The notes: generated by a model not told the origin, from the letters alone. DNA of 64,000 nt from Pedobacter sp. KBW06 (GCF_003852525.1 NZ_QAJL01000002.1:746856-810855), one strand, 5' to 3'. Shown: positions 8,313 through 17,660, numbered from the stretch's first letter. Numbers and translations: made by a program.

Positions 8313-9125
8313 ATGAAATACTTCAGCATCCCACCTTCCCAGAAACTCGCCGGACTGGTCCGTTGTTTTTGGGTATTGGAAATGGACAGCGTTTCCGGGA
8401 CACCCTATATTCACCGGACAATGGCCGATGGATGCGTGGAAATGGTTTTTCATTATCAGGGTATCTTCGATGAACTGACAGGCAATGAACAGCAAACAAC
8501 TTCCTTCTCTTCAGGAATATCGGGACCCTCACAGCAATTCAGGCGATTTTCAATTGATCAAAGCTTTGGCATCTTTGGAGTATACCTCTATCCTTTCGCC
8601 ATGTCCGAATTGTTTGACATCCCCTGTCTTGCACTAACCAATGAAATGATAGACATGGCAACAATTCTCGGTACAGCAGGAAAAGAACTGGAAGAAAAAA
8701 TGATGCTCGCTCCCGACAATCAGGCCAGGGTTGCCATCATCAGTCAGTTTCTGGAATCAAGACTCGCCTTGCGTAAAACAAAGCAAAATGGAATTTCGGA
8801 AACCATCCGGCAAATCATCGATACCGATGGATGCAGCAATGTGCAGCGCCTGGCAGATGACAGCTTTTTATCCATGCGTCAGTTTCAGCGGAATTTCAAA
8901 GAATACGCCGGGTTTAGCCCTAAGTTATTTACCAGGATCATCCGGTTTCAAACGGCCTTGCGGAAATATCCGGAGAAGGAATCTCTTTCCCTAACAGACA
9001 TTGCGTACGATTGTGGTTATTATGATCAGTCGCACTTTATCCACGATTTTAAAGAATTCTCCGGGCATCATCCCGGAACTTATTTTTCAGGAAAAGCGGA
9101 AGGAACAAAATGGATCACCGTATAA
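8313..9125 (+). CDS. AraC-family transcriptional regulator
   Basis: 270 residues. The N-terminal ~150 resemble the DUF6597-type ligand or oligomerisation domain seen in front of many Bacteroidota AraC proteins (opening KYFSIPPSQKLAGLVRCFWVLE). The C-terminal ~100 residues hold two helix-turn-helix units, with FLSMRQFQRNFKEYAGFSPKLFTRIIRFQ as the second recognition region and IAYDCGYYDQSHFIHDFKEFSG as the AraC signature. It probably controls nearby or distant genes; the adjacent VOC gene, 75 bases downstream with its own promoter box, is a possible target. The effector is unknown. Confidence 0.85.
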   Translation: MKYFSIPPSQKLAGLVRCFWVLEMDSVSGTPYIHRTMADGCVEMVFHYQGIFDELTGNEQQTTSFSSGISGPSQQFRRFSIDQSFGIFGVYLYPFAMSELFDIPCLALTNEMIDMATILGTAGKELEEKMMLAPDNQARVAIISQFLESRLALRKTKQNGISETIRQIIDTDGCSNVQRLADDSFLSMRQFQRNFKEYAGFSPKLFTRIIRFQTALRKYPEKESLSLTDIAYDCGYYDQSHFIHDFKEFSGHHPGTYFSGKAEGTKWITV

Positions 9126-9166
9126 AGAATGTCGTGTTTTTCCAATTTACCGCAATGATCTGCACC

Positions 9167-9174
9167 TAAATTTG
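9167..9174 (+). promoter_or_regulatory. Candidate -7 promoter box of the VOC gene
   Basis: TAAATTTG matches the Bacteroidota -7 consensus TAnnTTTG exactly, 26 bases before the ATG at 9201. No clear -33 box is visible. Confidence 0.45.
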
Positions 9175-9200
9175 TGTTATAAACAATAAAAAACAGCATC

Positions 9201-9581
9201 ATGAACATTCCAAAAACACATCAGGCAGTTATGCCATACCTCATGCTGGATGGCGCTCAGAAGTTTACCGACTTTATTAAAGCGGTGTTTAACGCAGAGA
9301 TTACCCATCAGCACCCACGGGAAGATCAGACAGGTTTGCTCAGGCATGGGGAAGCACAGATTTCGGGCAGTACCATTATGTATTGCGATGCGCCTGAACC
9401 CTGGGGAACAGCAGTATCGAACCTGTTTGTCTATGTAGACAATGCAGACGAAAGTTTCCGGAAAGCCATTGAAGCAGGGGCTGCCGTCGTTATGGACTTA
9501 TCCAATCAGGATTATGGACGTACCTGTGGCGTTAAAGATACCACAGGTAACGTTTGGTGGATCACCTCGGTAAGCGCCTAA
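9201..9581 (+). CDS. VOC-superfamily (glyoxalase/PhnB-like) protein
   Basis: 126 residues with the paired beta-alpha-beta-beta-beta layout of the vicinal-oxygen-chelate fold in its PhnB-like form: AVMPYLMLDGAQKFTDFIKAVFNAE at the start, HGEAQISGSTIMYCDA in the middle and DTTGNVWWITS at the end. Members range from metalloenzymes to drug-binding proteins; substrate cannot be read from the sequence. It follows the AraC regulator and ends tail-to-tail with nadE, the two stops overlapping by four bases. Confidence 0.82.
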   Translation: MNIPKTHQAVMPYLMLDGAQKFTDFIKAVFNAEITHQHPREDQTGLLRHGEAQISGSTIMYCDAPEPWGTAVSNLFVYVDNADESFRKAIEAGAAVVMDLSNQDYGRTCGVKDTTGNVWWITSVSA

Positions 9582-11218
9582 GAAAGGTACTTTCCAACAA
9601 TCGGCATCCTTCTGCCCATTCCAAATGCTTTGGGCGAAACCCTTAAAATCGGCGGAGTTTGATAACGTTTAAATTCCGCCGTATTGACCATCTTAATGAT
9701 CCTTCTCACCAATGCTTCTTCATAGCCCTGTGCAATAATTGCAGAAGAACTTTGTTTCAGCTCGATGTACTGGAAAAGGATTTTATCCAGAATGTCGTAA
9801 TCCGGCAGTGAATCTGAGTCCTTTTGTCCAGGTCTCAGCTCTGCTGAAGGAGGTTTTACAATGGAGTTCTCCGGAATCACAATTCCGTCTTTATTGATAT
9901 AGGCCGCCAGCTGATAGACCTGTGTTTTATACACATCTCCGATCACACCTATTGCGCCACACATATCTCCGTATAAGGTTCCATACCCTACAGCACACTC
10001 ACTTTTATTGGAAGTGTTGAGTAAGATATAGCCAAATTTATTCGACATCGCCATCACAATGATTCCCCTGCACCTGGCCTGGATATTTTCTTCGGTCAGG
10101 TTAAAAGGCAAGCCATTAAAAGCCGGAGCCATCATTTGATCAAAAGCATCTGCAGCTTCTTTGATCGGAATGATCTCATGTTTACAGCCAATGTTTGCCA
10201 CCAGATCCAATGCGTCCTGAATGGAATGATCTGAAGAATATTTAGAAGGCATCAATACTGCCATCACATTTTCAGGTTCTAAAGCCCGACAAGCCAAGGC
10301 ACATACAATAGCGGAATCTATTCCACCGGAAAGACCCAATACCGCTTTGCTGAAACCAGATTTGGAAAAATAATCTTTAATCCCCAGAATCAAGGCTTCA
10401 TGAATCACCTCAATATCCGGAGCGGGCGTATGTTCGATAGGTGCGTAACCGATGAACTGGTCGTCCTCCATTTGATAAACCCGAAGCTCTTCCTTGAAAT
10501 AAGGCATTTCATCCAATAGCTTTCCCTGCTTATCAAAGACCATTGAGCCCCCATCAAAGATGATTTCTGTCTGCGCACCAACCTGGTTCACATACAGCAA
10601 TGGCAATTTGTATTTCTTTGCATTATCCGACAATACGACTACCCTTTCGTCATCATGACAATAAGAAAAAGGAGATGCCGCGATGTTGATCATGATGTCC
10701 GGCTTCTGACGAATCAGTTCATCCATTGGAGAAGAGGCATAGAGCGGATTGTTATTGATGTTCCAAAGGTCTTCACAAATGGTCAAAGCAATCTTCTTTC
10801 CTTTAAAGCTGATGCATTCAAAATGATTGGCAGGTTCGAAATAACGGTATTCATCAAACACATCATAAGTAGGCAGCAATGCTTTCTTTACGATGTCCCT
10901 GATTTGCCCATCTTCAATAAAATAGGCCGCATTGTATAAGTCTTTTCCGGCAAGTACATCATTTTTCACCGGAAGTCCGATGATGCAGGCGATCCCCTGA
11001 CAGCTGAGTGCAATCTCCTGTGCTGCAGTTTCACACAATTCTATGAATTCGTCGAACTCCAGAAAGTCGCGTGCCGGATACCCGCAAACGGCAAGCTCTG
11101 CAAAGACCACCAGGTCTGCCCCTTTAGCTTTCGCCAGGTGGATGTTATCAATTATTTTTTTGGTATTGTATTCAAAATTCCCAATGTGGTAATTGAGTTG
11201 TGCAAGTGCAATATTCAT
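9578..11218 (-). CDS. nadE: Glutamine-dependent NAD+ synthetase
   Basis: Last step of NAD biosynthesis: ATP-dependent amidation of nicotinate adenine dinucleotide using glutamine nitrogen. The 546-residue two-domain form is present. The N-terminal nitrilase-type glutaminase shows its triad: E41 (VFAELAVCGYP), K112 (VKKALLPTYD) and C148 (LTICEDLW). The C-terminal synthetase domain has the PP-loop GLSGGIDSA near residue 295 and a conserved NTSNKSE segment. The gene stands alone on the minus strand; its 3' end overlaps the VOC stop. Confidence 0.96.
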   Translation of the reverse strand: MNIALAQLNYHIGNFEYNTKKIIDNIHLAKAKGADLVVFAELAVCGYPARDFLEFDEFIELCETAAQEIALSCQGIACIIGLPVKNDVLAGKDLYNAAYFIEDGQIRDIVKKALLPTYDVFDEYRYFEPANHFECISFKGKKIALTICEDLWNINNNPLYASSPMDELIRQKPDIMINIAASPFSYCHDDERVVVLSDNAKKYKLPLLYVNQVGAQTEIIFDGGSMVFDKQGKLLDEMPYFKEELRVYQMEDDQFIGYAPIEHTPAPDIEVIHEALILGIKDYFSKSGFSKAVLGLSGGIDSAIVCALACRALEPENVMAVLMPSKYSSDHSIQDALDLVANIGCKHEIIPIKEAADAFDQMMAPAFNGLPFNLTEENIQARCRGIIVMAMSNKFGYILLNTSNKSECAVGYGTLYGDMCGAIGVIGDVYKTQVYQLAAYINKDGIVIPENSIVKPPSAELRPGQKDSDSLPDYDILDKILFQYIELKQSSSAIIAQGYEEALVRRIIKMVNTAEFKRYQTPPILRVSPKAFGMGRRMPIVGKYLS

Positions 11219-11237
11219 ATCCTATGCTTAAAATTGC

Positions 11238-11903
11238 CTAAAAGAAAACACCGATATTCAGGCCGATATAGCTATTCTTAACCTTTTTTCCATCGCCATT
11301 CTTTGCGATATTGGTAAAGCCATTGTTAAAAGTCAAACCTATGGCCAGGCTGGTGCGATTGTCCAAATCGTATTCAGCACCTCCACCAACAATTAATCCG
11401 GCGCGGTAAAAGCGGGTATAATCAGAATTGTTTGCGCCATCTTTAACTTTTGTACCATCACGTTTCACGTCCAGCTTCGATCCGATATTGAAATCATTAG
11501 AGAGACCAAATTGCCCGTACCACCTCAGATCGCCAATTTTATTGGTTTTCAATTTTAAGGTCAGCGGTACTTCTATATATTGCATCCGGTACCTCAATTC
11601 CTGAGCCACTGGTCTGGAATTTGCCGTCAGGTCATTATAACCAAGTTCTGTACTCTTTCCATTGATCGTGGTGATCGTTAATCCCGTGGCAAAAGAATAG
11701 TTGTCCGCGAAATTAAAGTCGGCCATTAAACCGTAAGCAAAGCCAAGGGCGATGCCATCAGTTTTTCCAACCTCGGGTTTCACCCATCCCAAAGTAGGAT
11801 GTGCCGTTAAGCCTAGTCTAAAGCCATAATATGGGGAGCCTGCTTCCTGTGCAAAAAGCTGGCCTGTTAAAAGTAATAAGAATAAAGTAAGGTATCTTTT
11901 CAT
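11238..11903 (-). CDS. Outer-membrane beta-barrel protein (porin/PorT-like)
   Basis: About 221 residues from the ATG at 11903, chosen because it starts a clean signal peptide (MKRYLTLFLLLLTGQLFAQ); an ATG eight codons earlier (11927) is also in frame. The mature part alternates short amphipathic beta strands (YGFRLGLTAHP, SFATGLTITTING, LGLSNDFNIGS, AGLIVGGGAEYDL, LAIGLTFNNGF) and ends in an aromatic residue (GLNIGVFF), as outer-membrane barrels do. It fits the broad PorT/OmpW-like family of Bacteroidota; a specific role is not evident. It is divergent from gldB. Confidence 0.75.
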   Translation of the reverse strand: MKRYLTLFLLLLTGQLFAQEAGSPYYGFRLGLTAHPTLGWVKPEVGKTDGIALGFAYGLMADFNFADNYSFATGLTITTINGKSTELGYNDLTANSRPVAQELRYRMQYIEVPLTLKLKTNKIGDLRWYGQFGLSNDFNIGSKLDVKRDGTKVKDGANNSDYTRFYRAGLIVGGGAEYDLDNRTSLAIGLTFNNGFTNIAKNGDGKKVKNSYIGLNIGVFF

Positions 11904-11946
11904 TTTTTGAGCAATAAGTTTATGCAATTTTCCCTATGGATCTGTT

Positions 11947-11954
11947 TATATTTG
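11947..11954 (+). promoter_or_regulatory. Candidate -7 promoter box of gldB
   Basis: TATATTTG, an exact TAnnTTTG match, ends 6 bases before the gldB ATG at 11961. If used, transcription would begin at or very near the start codon, giving a leaderless mRNA. No -33 TTTG is visible at 19-base spacing. Confidence 0.45.
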
Positions 11955-11960
11955 CTATAA

Positions 11961-13076
11961 ATGATAAATAACGTAAAATCCAGCCAAATCTATCTATTTT
12001 TTCTTTCTATACCGGCTTTTTTTTCATCAATAGCCAGTAAGTCAGCACGCACAATAAGGCCATCAGGAACCTTTCAGTTGTTACTGTCAGGAAGTTTACT
12101 CGTACTTTTTTCCTGTAAACAAGGCAGTAAACCAGATGTAACTGACATCAAACTGGACATCAAAGTCGCCCGCTTTGATCAGGATCTTTACAATGGAAAA
12201 ACAAAAGACCTGACGCAAACAGACCAGCAACTCCAGCAGAAATACGGGGCATTTTATAATGATTTTGTACACCGCATGGTGGGTGATCCCAGCTATAGCA
12301 ATACCGAAATCCTTTCCACCTTATACAAAGACCAGGTCTATACCGATTTAAACAGGGAGGCCGACAGTGTCTTTAAAGACATGGGAGGAATTGAAAAAGA
12401 CCTCACACAGACGTTCAAATATGTGAAACATTATTATCCAAATGCCAGGATCCCTAAAATGATTTCTTTTATCTCCGGATTTGCCGTTCAGACCCCTATC
12501 GGGGATGACTATATGGGCATCGGACTGGATATGTTTCTGGGGAAGAACAGCAAGTTTTACGGTGCCATTGTACAGAGTGTTCCCACCTATCTTTCCCGTC
12601 GTTTCAGTCCGGAATATGTGGTTCCCAGAATTGCGGAAACCTATGCAAGGGAAGACCTCTTCCCTGAGCGGGATGAAGACCGGACCTTATTGTCAAAAAT
12701 GGTTCAGAATGGAAAGATCCTCTACTTTATGGATCAGGTACTGGCGGATGAAGTACCGGATTCTGTTAAAATCGGATATACCAAATCACAGATTGACTGG
12801 TGTAAAACCTATGAAAAAGACATCTGGGCCTATTTGTTACAGAACAACCTGTTGTTTGAAACCGACTATCAAAAGATCCAGGTATTTCTGGGTGAAGGAC
12901 CTTTTACCCCGGGCCTTGGAGAGAAGAATGAATCTGCACCGAAGTTAGGGGTATGGATAGGCTGGCAAATGGTAAAAAGATACATGCAGGAGAACAAAGG
13001 GATCAGCCTGCAGCAGCTGATGGCAGAAAAAGATCCGCAGAAAATTTTGAACATGTCAAAATATAAGCCTAAATAG
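11961..13076 (+). CDS. gldB: Gliding motility lipoprotein GldB
   Basis: 371 residues. GldB is a lipoprotein needed for gliding in Flavobacterium; many Bacteroidota keep it whether or not they glide. The family pattern is clear: IKVARFDQDLY, QKYGAFYNDFVHRM, TFKYVKHYYPNARIP, TPIGDDYMGIGLDMFLG and PTYLSRRFSPEYVVPRIAETYARE. The lipobox LVLFSC places the lipidated Cys at residue 52, preceded by an unusually long 51 residues including an earlier hydrophobic stretch. A shorter start (for example the TTG near residue 40) is possible but gives too short a signal. It is followed 17 bases later by the patatin gene. Confidence 0.88.
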   Translation: MINNVKSSQIYLFFLSIPAFFSSIASKSARTIRPSGTFQLLLSGSLLVLFSCKQGSKPDVTDIKLDIKVARFDQDLYNGKTKDLTQTDQQLQQKYGAFYNDFVHRMVGDPSYSNTEILSTLYKDQVYTDLNREADSVFKDMGGIEKDLTQTFKYVKHYYPNARIPKMISFISGFAVQTPIGDDYMGIGLDMFLGKNSKFYGAIVQSVPTYLSRRFSPEYVVPRIAETYAREDLFPERDEDRTLLSKMVQNGKILYFMDQVLADEVPDSVKIGYTKSQIDWCKTYEKDIWAYLLQNNLLFETDYQKIQVFLGEGPFTPGLGEKNESAPKLGVWIGWQMVKRYMQENKGISLQQLMAEKDPQKILNMSKYKPK

Positions 13077-13093
13077 CAAAAGAATATAACCTT

Positions 13094-13885
13094 ATGACTA
13101 AAGTAGGAATCGTATTATCAGGTGGTGGAATTCGGGGAATTGCACACTTAGGCGTTTTAAAGGCCTTTAAAAACGCGGGTATCATCTTTAGCCACATCAG
13201 TGGAACCAGTGCAGGCTCTATTGCGGGTGCCTTTTATGCTTCAGGAATTGATCCTGAAAAAGGCCTGGATATTTTTATCAAGGCAAAATTACTGCGCTTC
13301 ATCAGACCGGCATTGGGATCTTTAGGCCTGATCAATATAGAGCATGTAGAGGAATTGTTAAAAGAACATCTTCCGGAAGACCGGATAGAAAACCTGAAAA
13401 TACCACTGACCATTGCCGCCACCAATTTCAGTGAAGGCCGGCTGGTCTATTTTACCGAAGGACCATTGATCAGGGCCGTACTTGCTTCCAGCTGTATCCC
13501 GGGAATTTTCAAACCGATCATGATCAACAACCAGATGTATGTGGATGGTGGGATTCTAAACAATTTCCCGATAGAACCTTTGCTGAGCAATTGCGATTAT
13601 ATCATCGGTTCTTCCTGTAATCATTTACAGGAGGTGGATAAGATCACCAACATTTCTTCCCTGATGAAAAGGGCCGGTGTCATGTCTATCAATAAAGATA
13701 TGGAGCAAAAGGTATCCTTCTGCAATGCGTTGGTGGAGCCCAAAGGGATGGGTGACATCAGTACTTTTGATATGAAAAAAGCAGAAACCATTTACTGGCT
13801 TGCTTATGAGCAAACGTTAAAGACCATCAAGTCTAACGAAAGCCTGCAGGAGCTGATCAATAATTTTAAGGGACCTAAGCTTTAA
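13094..13885 (+). CDS. Patatin-like phospholipase
   Basis: 263 residues of the bacterial patatin (RssA/YlbK-like) family, Ser-Asp dyad acyl hydrolases acting on membrane lipids. The oxyanion loop GGGIRGIAHLG (residues 10-20), nucleophile motif GTSAGS (S39) and the DGG motif with D151 (VDGGILNNFP) are all intact, so the enzyme should be active. No signal peptide is seen, suggesting a cytoplasmic location. The gene probably shares the gldB transcript and its stop overlaps the convergent comB-like gene by 11 bases. Confidence 0.9.
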   Translation: MTKVGIVLSGGGIRGIAHLGVLKAFKNAGIIFSHISGTSAGSIAGAFYASGIDPEKGLDIFIKAKLLRFIRPALGSLGLINIEHVEELLKEHLPEDRIENLKIPLTIAATNFSEGRLVYFTEGPLIRAVLASSCIPGIFKPIMINNQMYVDGGILNNFPIEPLLSNCDYIIGSSCNHLQEVDKITNISSLMKRAGVMSINKDMEQKVSFCNALVEPKGMGDISTFDMKKAETIYWLAYEQTLKTIKSNESLQELINNFKGPKL

Positions 13886-14591
13886 CTGCCACCAGGGCAT
13901 CTCCCGACAATACAGGAATGGCTGTGCAAATGTTCAGCTGGAGACAGAATTTCACATCTTCTTCGATATTGAGTTCTGCCAGTCGGTGGCTGTGAGAAGA
14001 TTTATGAAGGTAATTTCTCAGGTCATCCTTGGCCAGCAGGTACAAGTCTTCTGCTGCAACACAGGAATCATCAAAATGGGCAAAATCTTTGCGCAATTCA
14101 TTGACTACTGCCCCGGCAAATAAGGTATCTTCCAGATTGAATTTATCCTTCCAGCCCGCACACAACAACAGGACATTTTTATGTTGATCGCGAAGCCAGT
14201 TACACAGGGATTCCAGGTTTAAAAAAGAACCGATCACCACCTGATGTGCCCTTGTTCTTGCCAGATGAAGTGCTTTTGTTCCATTGGTAGTGGTAAGGAC
14301 CACCGTTTTTCCGGCTACTTTTTCCGGAGTATAAGAAAATGGAGAATTGCCGAAGTCATAGCCTTCAACCACTTCTCCATTTCGTTCTGCAGCTAATAAA
14401 AACCCTTTACCCGCATAGCTCAGGCAATCTTCTATCTGTGCGACAGGAATGATTGCACTGGCCCCATTATCAATACCGTAAACAATAGATGATGTTGCTC
14501 TTAATACATCGATCACCACGACAATACTTTCTTCTATAGCATACAGATCAAGTAGTGCGGGCGTTAAACAAACTTCTATACTTTTTGGCAT
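13875..14591 (-). CDS. comB: 2-phosphosulfolactate phosphatase (ComB-like)
   Basis: About 238 residues from the ATG at 14591 (MPKSIEVCLTP). The frame stays open to 14723, but that extension lies inside the gcvT coding region and is not family-like. ComB removes phosphate from 2-phospho-3-sulfolactate, a step first described in coenzyme M synthesis and also found in bacteria with other sulfonates. Family signatures are VVVIDVLRATSSIVYGIDNGA near the N-terminus, LLAAERNGEVVEGYDFGNSP, VLTTTNGTKAL and AGWKDKFNLEDTLFAGA. No ComA or ComC partner is in the window. It lies 34 bases after gcvT on the same strand. Confidence 0.85.
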   Translation of the reverse strand: MPKSIEVCLTPALLDLYAIEESIVVVIDVLRATSSIVYGIDNGASAIIPVAQIEDCLSYAGKGFLLAAERNGEVVEGYDFGNSPFSYTPEKVAGKTVVLTTTNGTKALHLARTRAHQVVIGSFLNLESLCNWLRDQHKNVLLLCAGWKDKFNLEDTLFAGAVVNELRKDFAHFDDSCVAAEDLYLLAKDDLRNYLHKSSHSHRLAELNIEEDVKFCLQLNICTAIPVLSGDALVAVKA

Positions 14592-14625
14592 TGTTAATTT
14601 ATGGGCTGATAAGGTGTTTTTTAAC

Positions 14626-15705
14626 TTATTTGGTAAAAGGGAATTTAACCACTTTCGCTTTAATTTTACTGTTACGGATGTTGATGTAAATCTCAGTACC
14701 TTCCTTAGCCAATGCTTTGTCAATGTACCCCATTCCGATTGCTTTCTGTAAAGATGGTGCCTGAGTTCCTGAAGTTACCCTTCCGGTTACGTTGCCATCG
14801 ATATCTACGATTTCATAATCATGACGTGGAATCCCTCTGTCGATCATTTCAAATCCAATCAGTTTGCGTACCACACCAGCTTCTTTTTGTGCAAGTAAGG
14901 CCTCTGAATTCGTGAACTTTTTGCTGAACTTAGTAATCCATCCCAATCCTGCTTCAATCGGAGAAGTGGTATCATCGATGTCGTTTCCATATAAACAGAA
15001 ACCCATTTCCAAACGCAGGGTATCACGTGCACCTAAGCCTATCGGCTGAATATTAAAAGGTTTTCCAGCTTCAAAAATCGCATCCCAGATCACATCTGCA
15101 TGTTCATTGTCGAAATAGATCTCGAAACCACCTGCACCGGTATAACCTGTAGCAGAAATCACTACATTTTCCACACCTGCAAAAGTTCCTTTAACGAAGT
15201 TGTAATACTCCATAGAAGCCAGATCAACTTCGGTCAGGCTTTGAAGTGCTTCAGCTGCCTTAGGACCTTGAATTGCCAAAAGAGAAGTTTTGTCAGAGAT
15301 GTTGTGCATCTCTACATCTTTATCATTATATTTTTGAATCCAGTTCCAATCCTTCTCAATATTGGAAGCATTCACTACCAGCATATAAGTTTTTTCGTCG
15401 ATTCTGTAAACCAAAAGATCGTCTACGATACCGCCATCTTCATTTGGCAGACAAGAATACTGCACTTTACCATCATAAAGTTTAGACGCATCGTTACTGG
15501 TTACCCTTTGAATTAAATCTAGAGCATTTTCGCCTTTCAGGATGAATTCACCCATATGGCTTACATCAAAAACGCCAACACCACCTCTTACCACCGCATG
15601 CTCTGCATTGATTCCTTCATACTGAACCGGCATGTTATATCCTGCGAAAGGCACCATCTTGGCACCCAATGAAATGTGTTTATCTGTTAATGCGGTATTT
15701 TTCAT
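14626..15705 (-). CDS. gcvT: Aminomethyltransferase (glycine cleavage T protein)
   Basis: Transfers the methylene group from the aminomethyl-lipoyl H protein to tetrahydrofolate and releases ammonia. The 359-residue length is typical. The N-terminal half carries [16 protein letters not shown] and [11 protein letters not shown], the folate-site Asp lies in the DDLLVYR strand, and [12 protein letters not shown] and [18 protein letters not shown] complete the domain; the C-terminal barrel closes with [14 protein letters not shown]. Other glycine cleavage genes are not in the window, as is common in Bacteroidota where gcvT stands apart. The ~100-base leader shows no glycine riboswitch signature. 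Confidence 0.96.
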   Translation of the reverse strand: MKNTALTDKHISLGAKMVPFAGYNMPVQYEGINAEHAVVRGGVGVFDVSHMGEFILKGENALDLIQRVTSNDASKLYDGKVQYSCLPNEDGGIVDDLLVYRIDEKTYMLVVNASNIEKDWNWIQKYNDKDVEMHNISDKTSLLAIQGPKAAEALQSLTEVDLASMEYYNFVKGTFAGVENVVISATGYTGAGGFEIYFDNEHADVIWDAIFEAGKPFNIQPIGLGARDTLRLEMGFCLYGNDIDDTTSPIEAGLGWITKFSKKFTNSEALLAQKEAGVVRKLIGFEMIDRGIPRHDYEIVDIDGNVTGRVTSGTQAPSLQKAIGMGYIDKALAKEGTEIYINIRNSKIKAKVVKFPFTK

Positions 15706-15811
15706 GAGTATATATTTGTTTTTTTATGGTTCAATTTGCTTTTTCAGTTTTAGTTCATTTTAAAAGGCATAAAGCAGGAATCATCCCTGATGCAGGCCTG
15801 TAAAACGTGGG

Positions 15812-15819
15812 CAAAAGTA
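15812..15819 (-). promoter_or_regulatory. Candidate -7 promoter box of gcvT
   Basis: On the minus strand this reads TACTTTTG, an exact TAnnTTTG match, about 107 bases upstream of the gcvT ATG, between gcvT and the end of the GT4 gene. It would give a leader of about 100 bases containing a small CAGG/CCTG hairpin. No -33 match at 19 bases. Confidence 0.45.
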
Positions 15820-15827
15820 CATAAAAA

Positions 15828-17030
15828 TTATACAGTAAGTAATTTTTGGTAGATATTCAACATTCTTTCTGCGATGATCCGGACATCGTGGTCACGTTCT
15901 ACCGTTTTCCTGGCATTTTCGCCAATCTCGCGCCATTTTTTAGGATTGGTGATGCATTGCAGGATGGCCCTGTAGAACTCATCTGCGGTATCTGCAATGA
16001 GGATATCTTTTCCATTTTCGCACCTGATTCCTTCGGCAGCCATGCTTGTCGCAATGATGCATTTCCGCATCGCCATCCCCTCGATGATCTTTACCCTCAT
16101 CCCACTTCCGGACAATAGCGGAACAATCATAATCGCCTTGGAATTGATAAACTCGACCGCATCAAAGACCTCTCCTTCTACCACCAGGTTTTCAGAATCA
16201 TATTCAAAAAACTGCTTCTGCATATTTTTTCCGGCAATATAAAAACGAAGCTCACTGTTCAGCTTTTCAATGTCCGGCCAGATCTCATCCAGAAACCATT
16301 CCAGGCCTTCTTTATTCGGTCGCCAGTCCATGGCACCCAAATGAAACAGGGTTGGAAAACTTGTTTTGGAAGGATCGGTTACATATTTCTCAAAGTCCAG
16401 CGCTACCGGAAAAACTTCCAGTGCCGTTTCACAACCAAACCTTAAAATGCTTTGCCTGTCCTGCTCGCTGATGGCAAAAACCTGGTGAAAGCGGTTGATC
16501 TGTTCGGTTTCATAAACCTTTAAACGACGTGCTAAAAACTGGAGGTAGCTCCTTCTGGGCGTGAATTTTTCCGTCAGTGCAATCCGCTCCCAGACATCAA
16601 ACTCTATGTTATGGGCCCTGTAGATCACTTTCGCCTTACTGTTTTCCTTCACCACATCCAGATAGGGTACGACAAACAGTCCCTCAAACTGAATGATGTC
16701 AAACTCATTTTCTTTTAAAACGTCGCCGAGTAATTTGGCCGCATCTTCATCGAAATAGCGGGACACATTATAAGACTGATTGGAGAAAATATTCAGCAAA
16801 GCGCCGTAAACGTTAACCTCCGTATCCAGGTTGAACGAGTGAAATTTGATTTGCTCAAACAAAGGATCATAGATATCCTCTACATCTACCCGGTATTTAT
16901 TGGGATTAATACTGAACATAGTAATCTCTACTCCCAGTTTTAACAATCCTTTTATTGTGTTGTATACAACAATCGGATAGCCGCTATTGGGCGGAAAAGG
17001 TATTCTGTTTGTGAGTATTAATGTTTTCAA
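15828..17030 (-). CDS. Glycosyltransferase family 4 (GT-B fold)
   Basis: 400 residues. The N-terminal Rossmann domain begins LILTNRIPFPPNSGYPIVVYNTIKGL, typical of GT4-like enzymes that act on surface polysaccharides. The C-terminal nucleotide-sugar domain includes TLFHLGAMDWRPNKEGLEWFLDEIWP, then VPLLSGSGMRVKIIEGMAM, the latter corresponding to the donor-binding E-x7-E region. No membrane segments, so it is cytoplasmic or peripheral. It is the last gene of a tightly packed minus-strand cluster with a flippase-like protein and a GT2, suggesting a shared role in an envelope glycan or glycolipid; donor and acceptor are unknown. Confidence 0.87.
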   Translation of the reverse strand: MKTLILTNRIPFPPNSGYPIVVYNTIKGLLKLGVEITMFSINPNKYRVDVEDIYDPLFEQIKFHSFNLDTEVNVYGALLNIFSNQSYNVSRYFDEDAAKLLGDVLKENEFDIIQFEGLFVVPYLDVVKENSKAKVIYRAHNIEFDVWERIALTEKFTPRRSYLQFLARRLKVYETEQINRFHQVFAISEQDRQSILRFGCETALEVFPVALDFEKYVTDPSKTSFPTLFHLGAMDWRPNKEGLEWFLDEIWPDIEKLNSELRFYIAGKNMQKQFFEYDSENLVVEGEVFDAVEFINSKAIMIVPLLSGSGMRVKIIEGMAMRKCIIATSMAAEGIRCENGKDILIADTADEFYRAILQCITNPKKWREIGENARKTVERDHDVRIIAERMLNIYQKLLTV

Positions 17031-17048
17031 ATCACGTGAAAATACTAA

Positions 17049-17660
17049 TTATCCTTTAATTTCGGAAAACAGGGCCAGCTGAGGCTGGCTGATTGTAAAA
17101 GTTTTACGGTGATATGGCGATAATCCATGCTTTAAAGCCGCATTTCTATGGTCTATAGTCGGATAGCCTTTATTTTTCTTCCATTGGTAGATGGGATATT
17201 CTTCAGCGATCTTTGCCATGTACTCATCGCGATGGGTTTTAGCCAGGATAGAGGCAGCAGCAATGTTCAGGTATTTCCCGTCTCCTTTAACAATGCAGGA
17301 ATGAGGGATTTCAGGATAGGCTTTAAAACGGTTCCCGTCTATACTCAGGTATTGCGGCTTCAGGCTTAATTTTTCTATCGCCCTGTGCATTGCTAAAAAA
17401 GAAGCATTTAAGATATTGATCTTATCAATTTCCAGGTGATCCACCTCGGCTACTGCCCAGGCAATCGCTTCCTTCTCAATGATCAGTCTTAAAACATCCC
17501 GCTGTTTATGACTTAACTTTTTTGAATCCGTCAGCATTCCGGGAGTAAAGTCTGGAGGAAGGATCACTGCGGCGGCAAATACAGGGCCTGCAAGACATCC
17601 CCTGCCAGCTTCATCACAACCTGCCTCGATTAATTCATTCTGATAACTATTTAACAGCAT
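17049..17660 (-). CDS. rnhB: Ribonuclease HII
   Basis: Removes RNA from RNA-DNA hybrids, including single ribonucleotides in DNA. The 203-residue protein has the type 2 RNase H active site: D16-E17 in [15 protein letters not shown], a further Asp in [16 protein letters not shown] and the [15 protein letters not shown] region. The usual basic C-terminal YHRKTF segment is present. It is embedded between an OppC-type permease and a GT4 gene with gaps of about 20 bases, so it is probably co-transcribed with functionally unrelated genes. Confidence 0.96.
   Translation of the reverse strand: MLLNSYQNELIEAGCDEAGRGCLAGPVFAAAVILPPDFTPGMLTDSKKLSHKQRDVLRLIIEKEAIAWAVAEVDHLEIDKINILNASFLAMHRAIEKLSLKPQYLSIDGNRFKAYPEIPHSCIVKGDGKYLNIAAASILAKTHRDEYMAKIAEEYPIYQWKKNKGYPTIDHRNAALKHGLSPYHRKTFTISQPQLALFSEIKG

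Noticed and set aside
14592..14723. N-terminal extension of the ComB-like protein into gcvT
   Set aside because: The extra 44 residues are the gcvT sequence in another frame and are unlike the family start.
15706..15827. Glycine riboswitch before gcvT
   Set aside because: The leader lacks the conserved glycine aptamer core sequences; only a small hairpin is visible.
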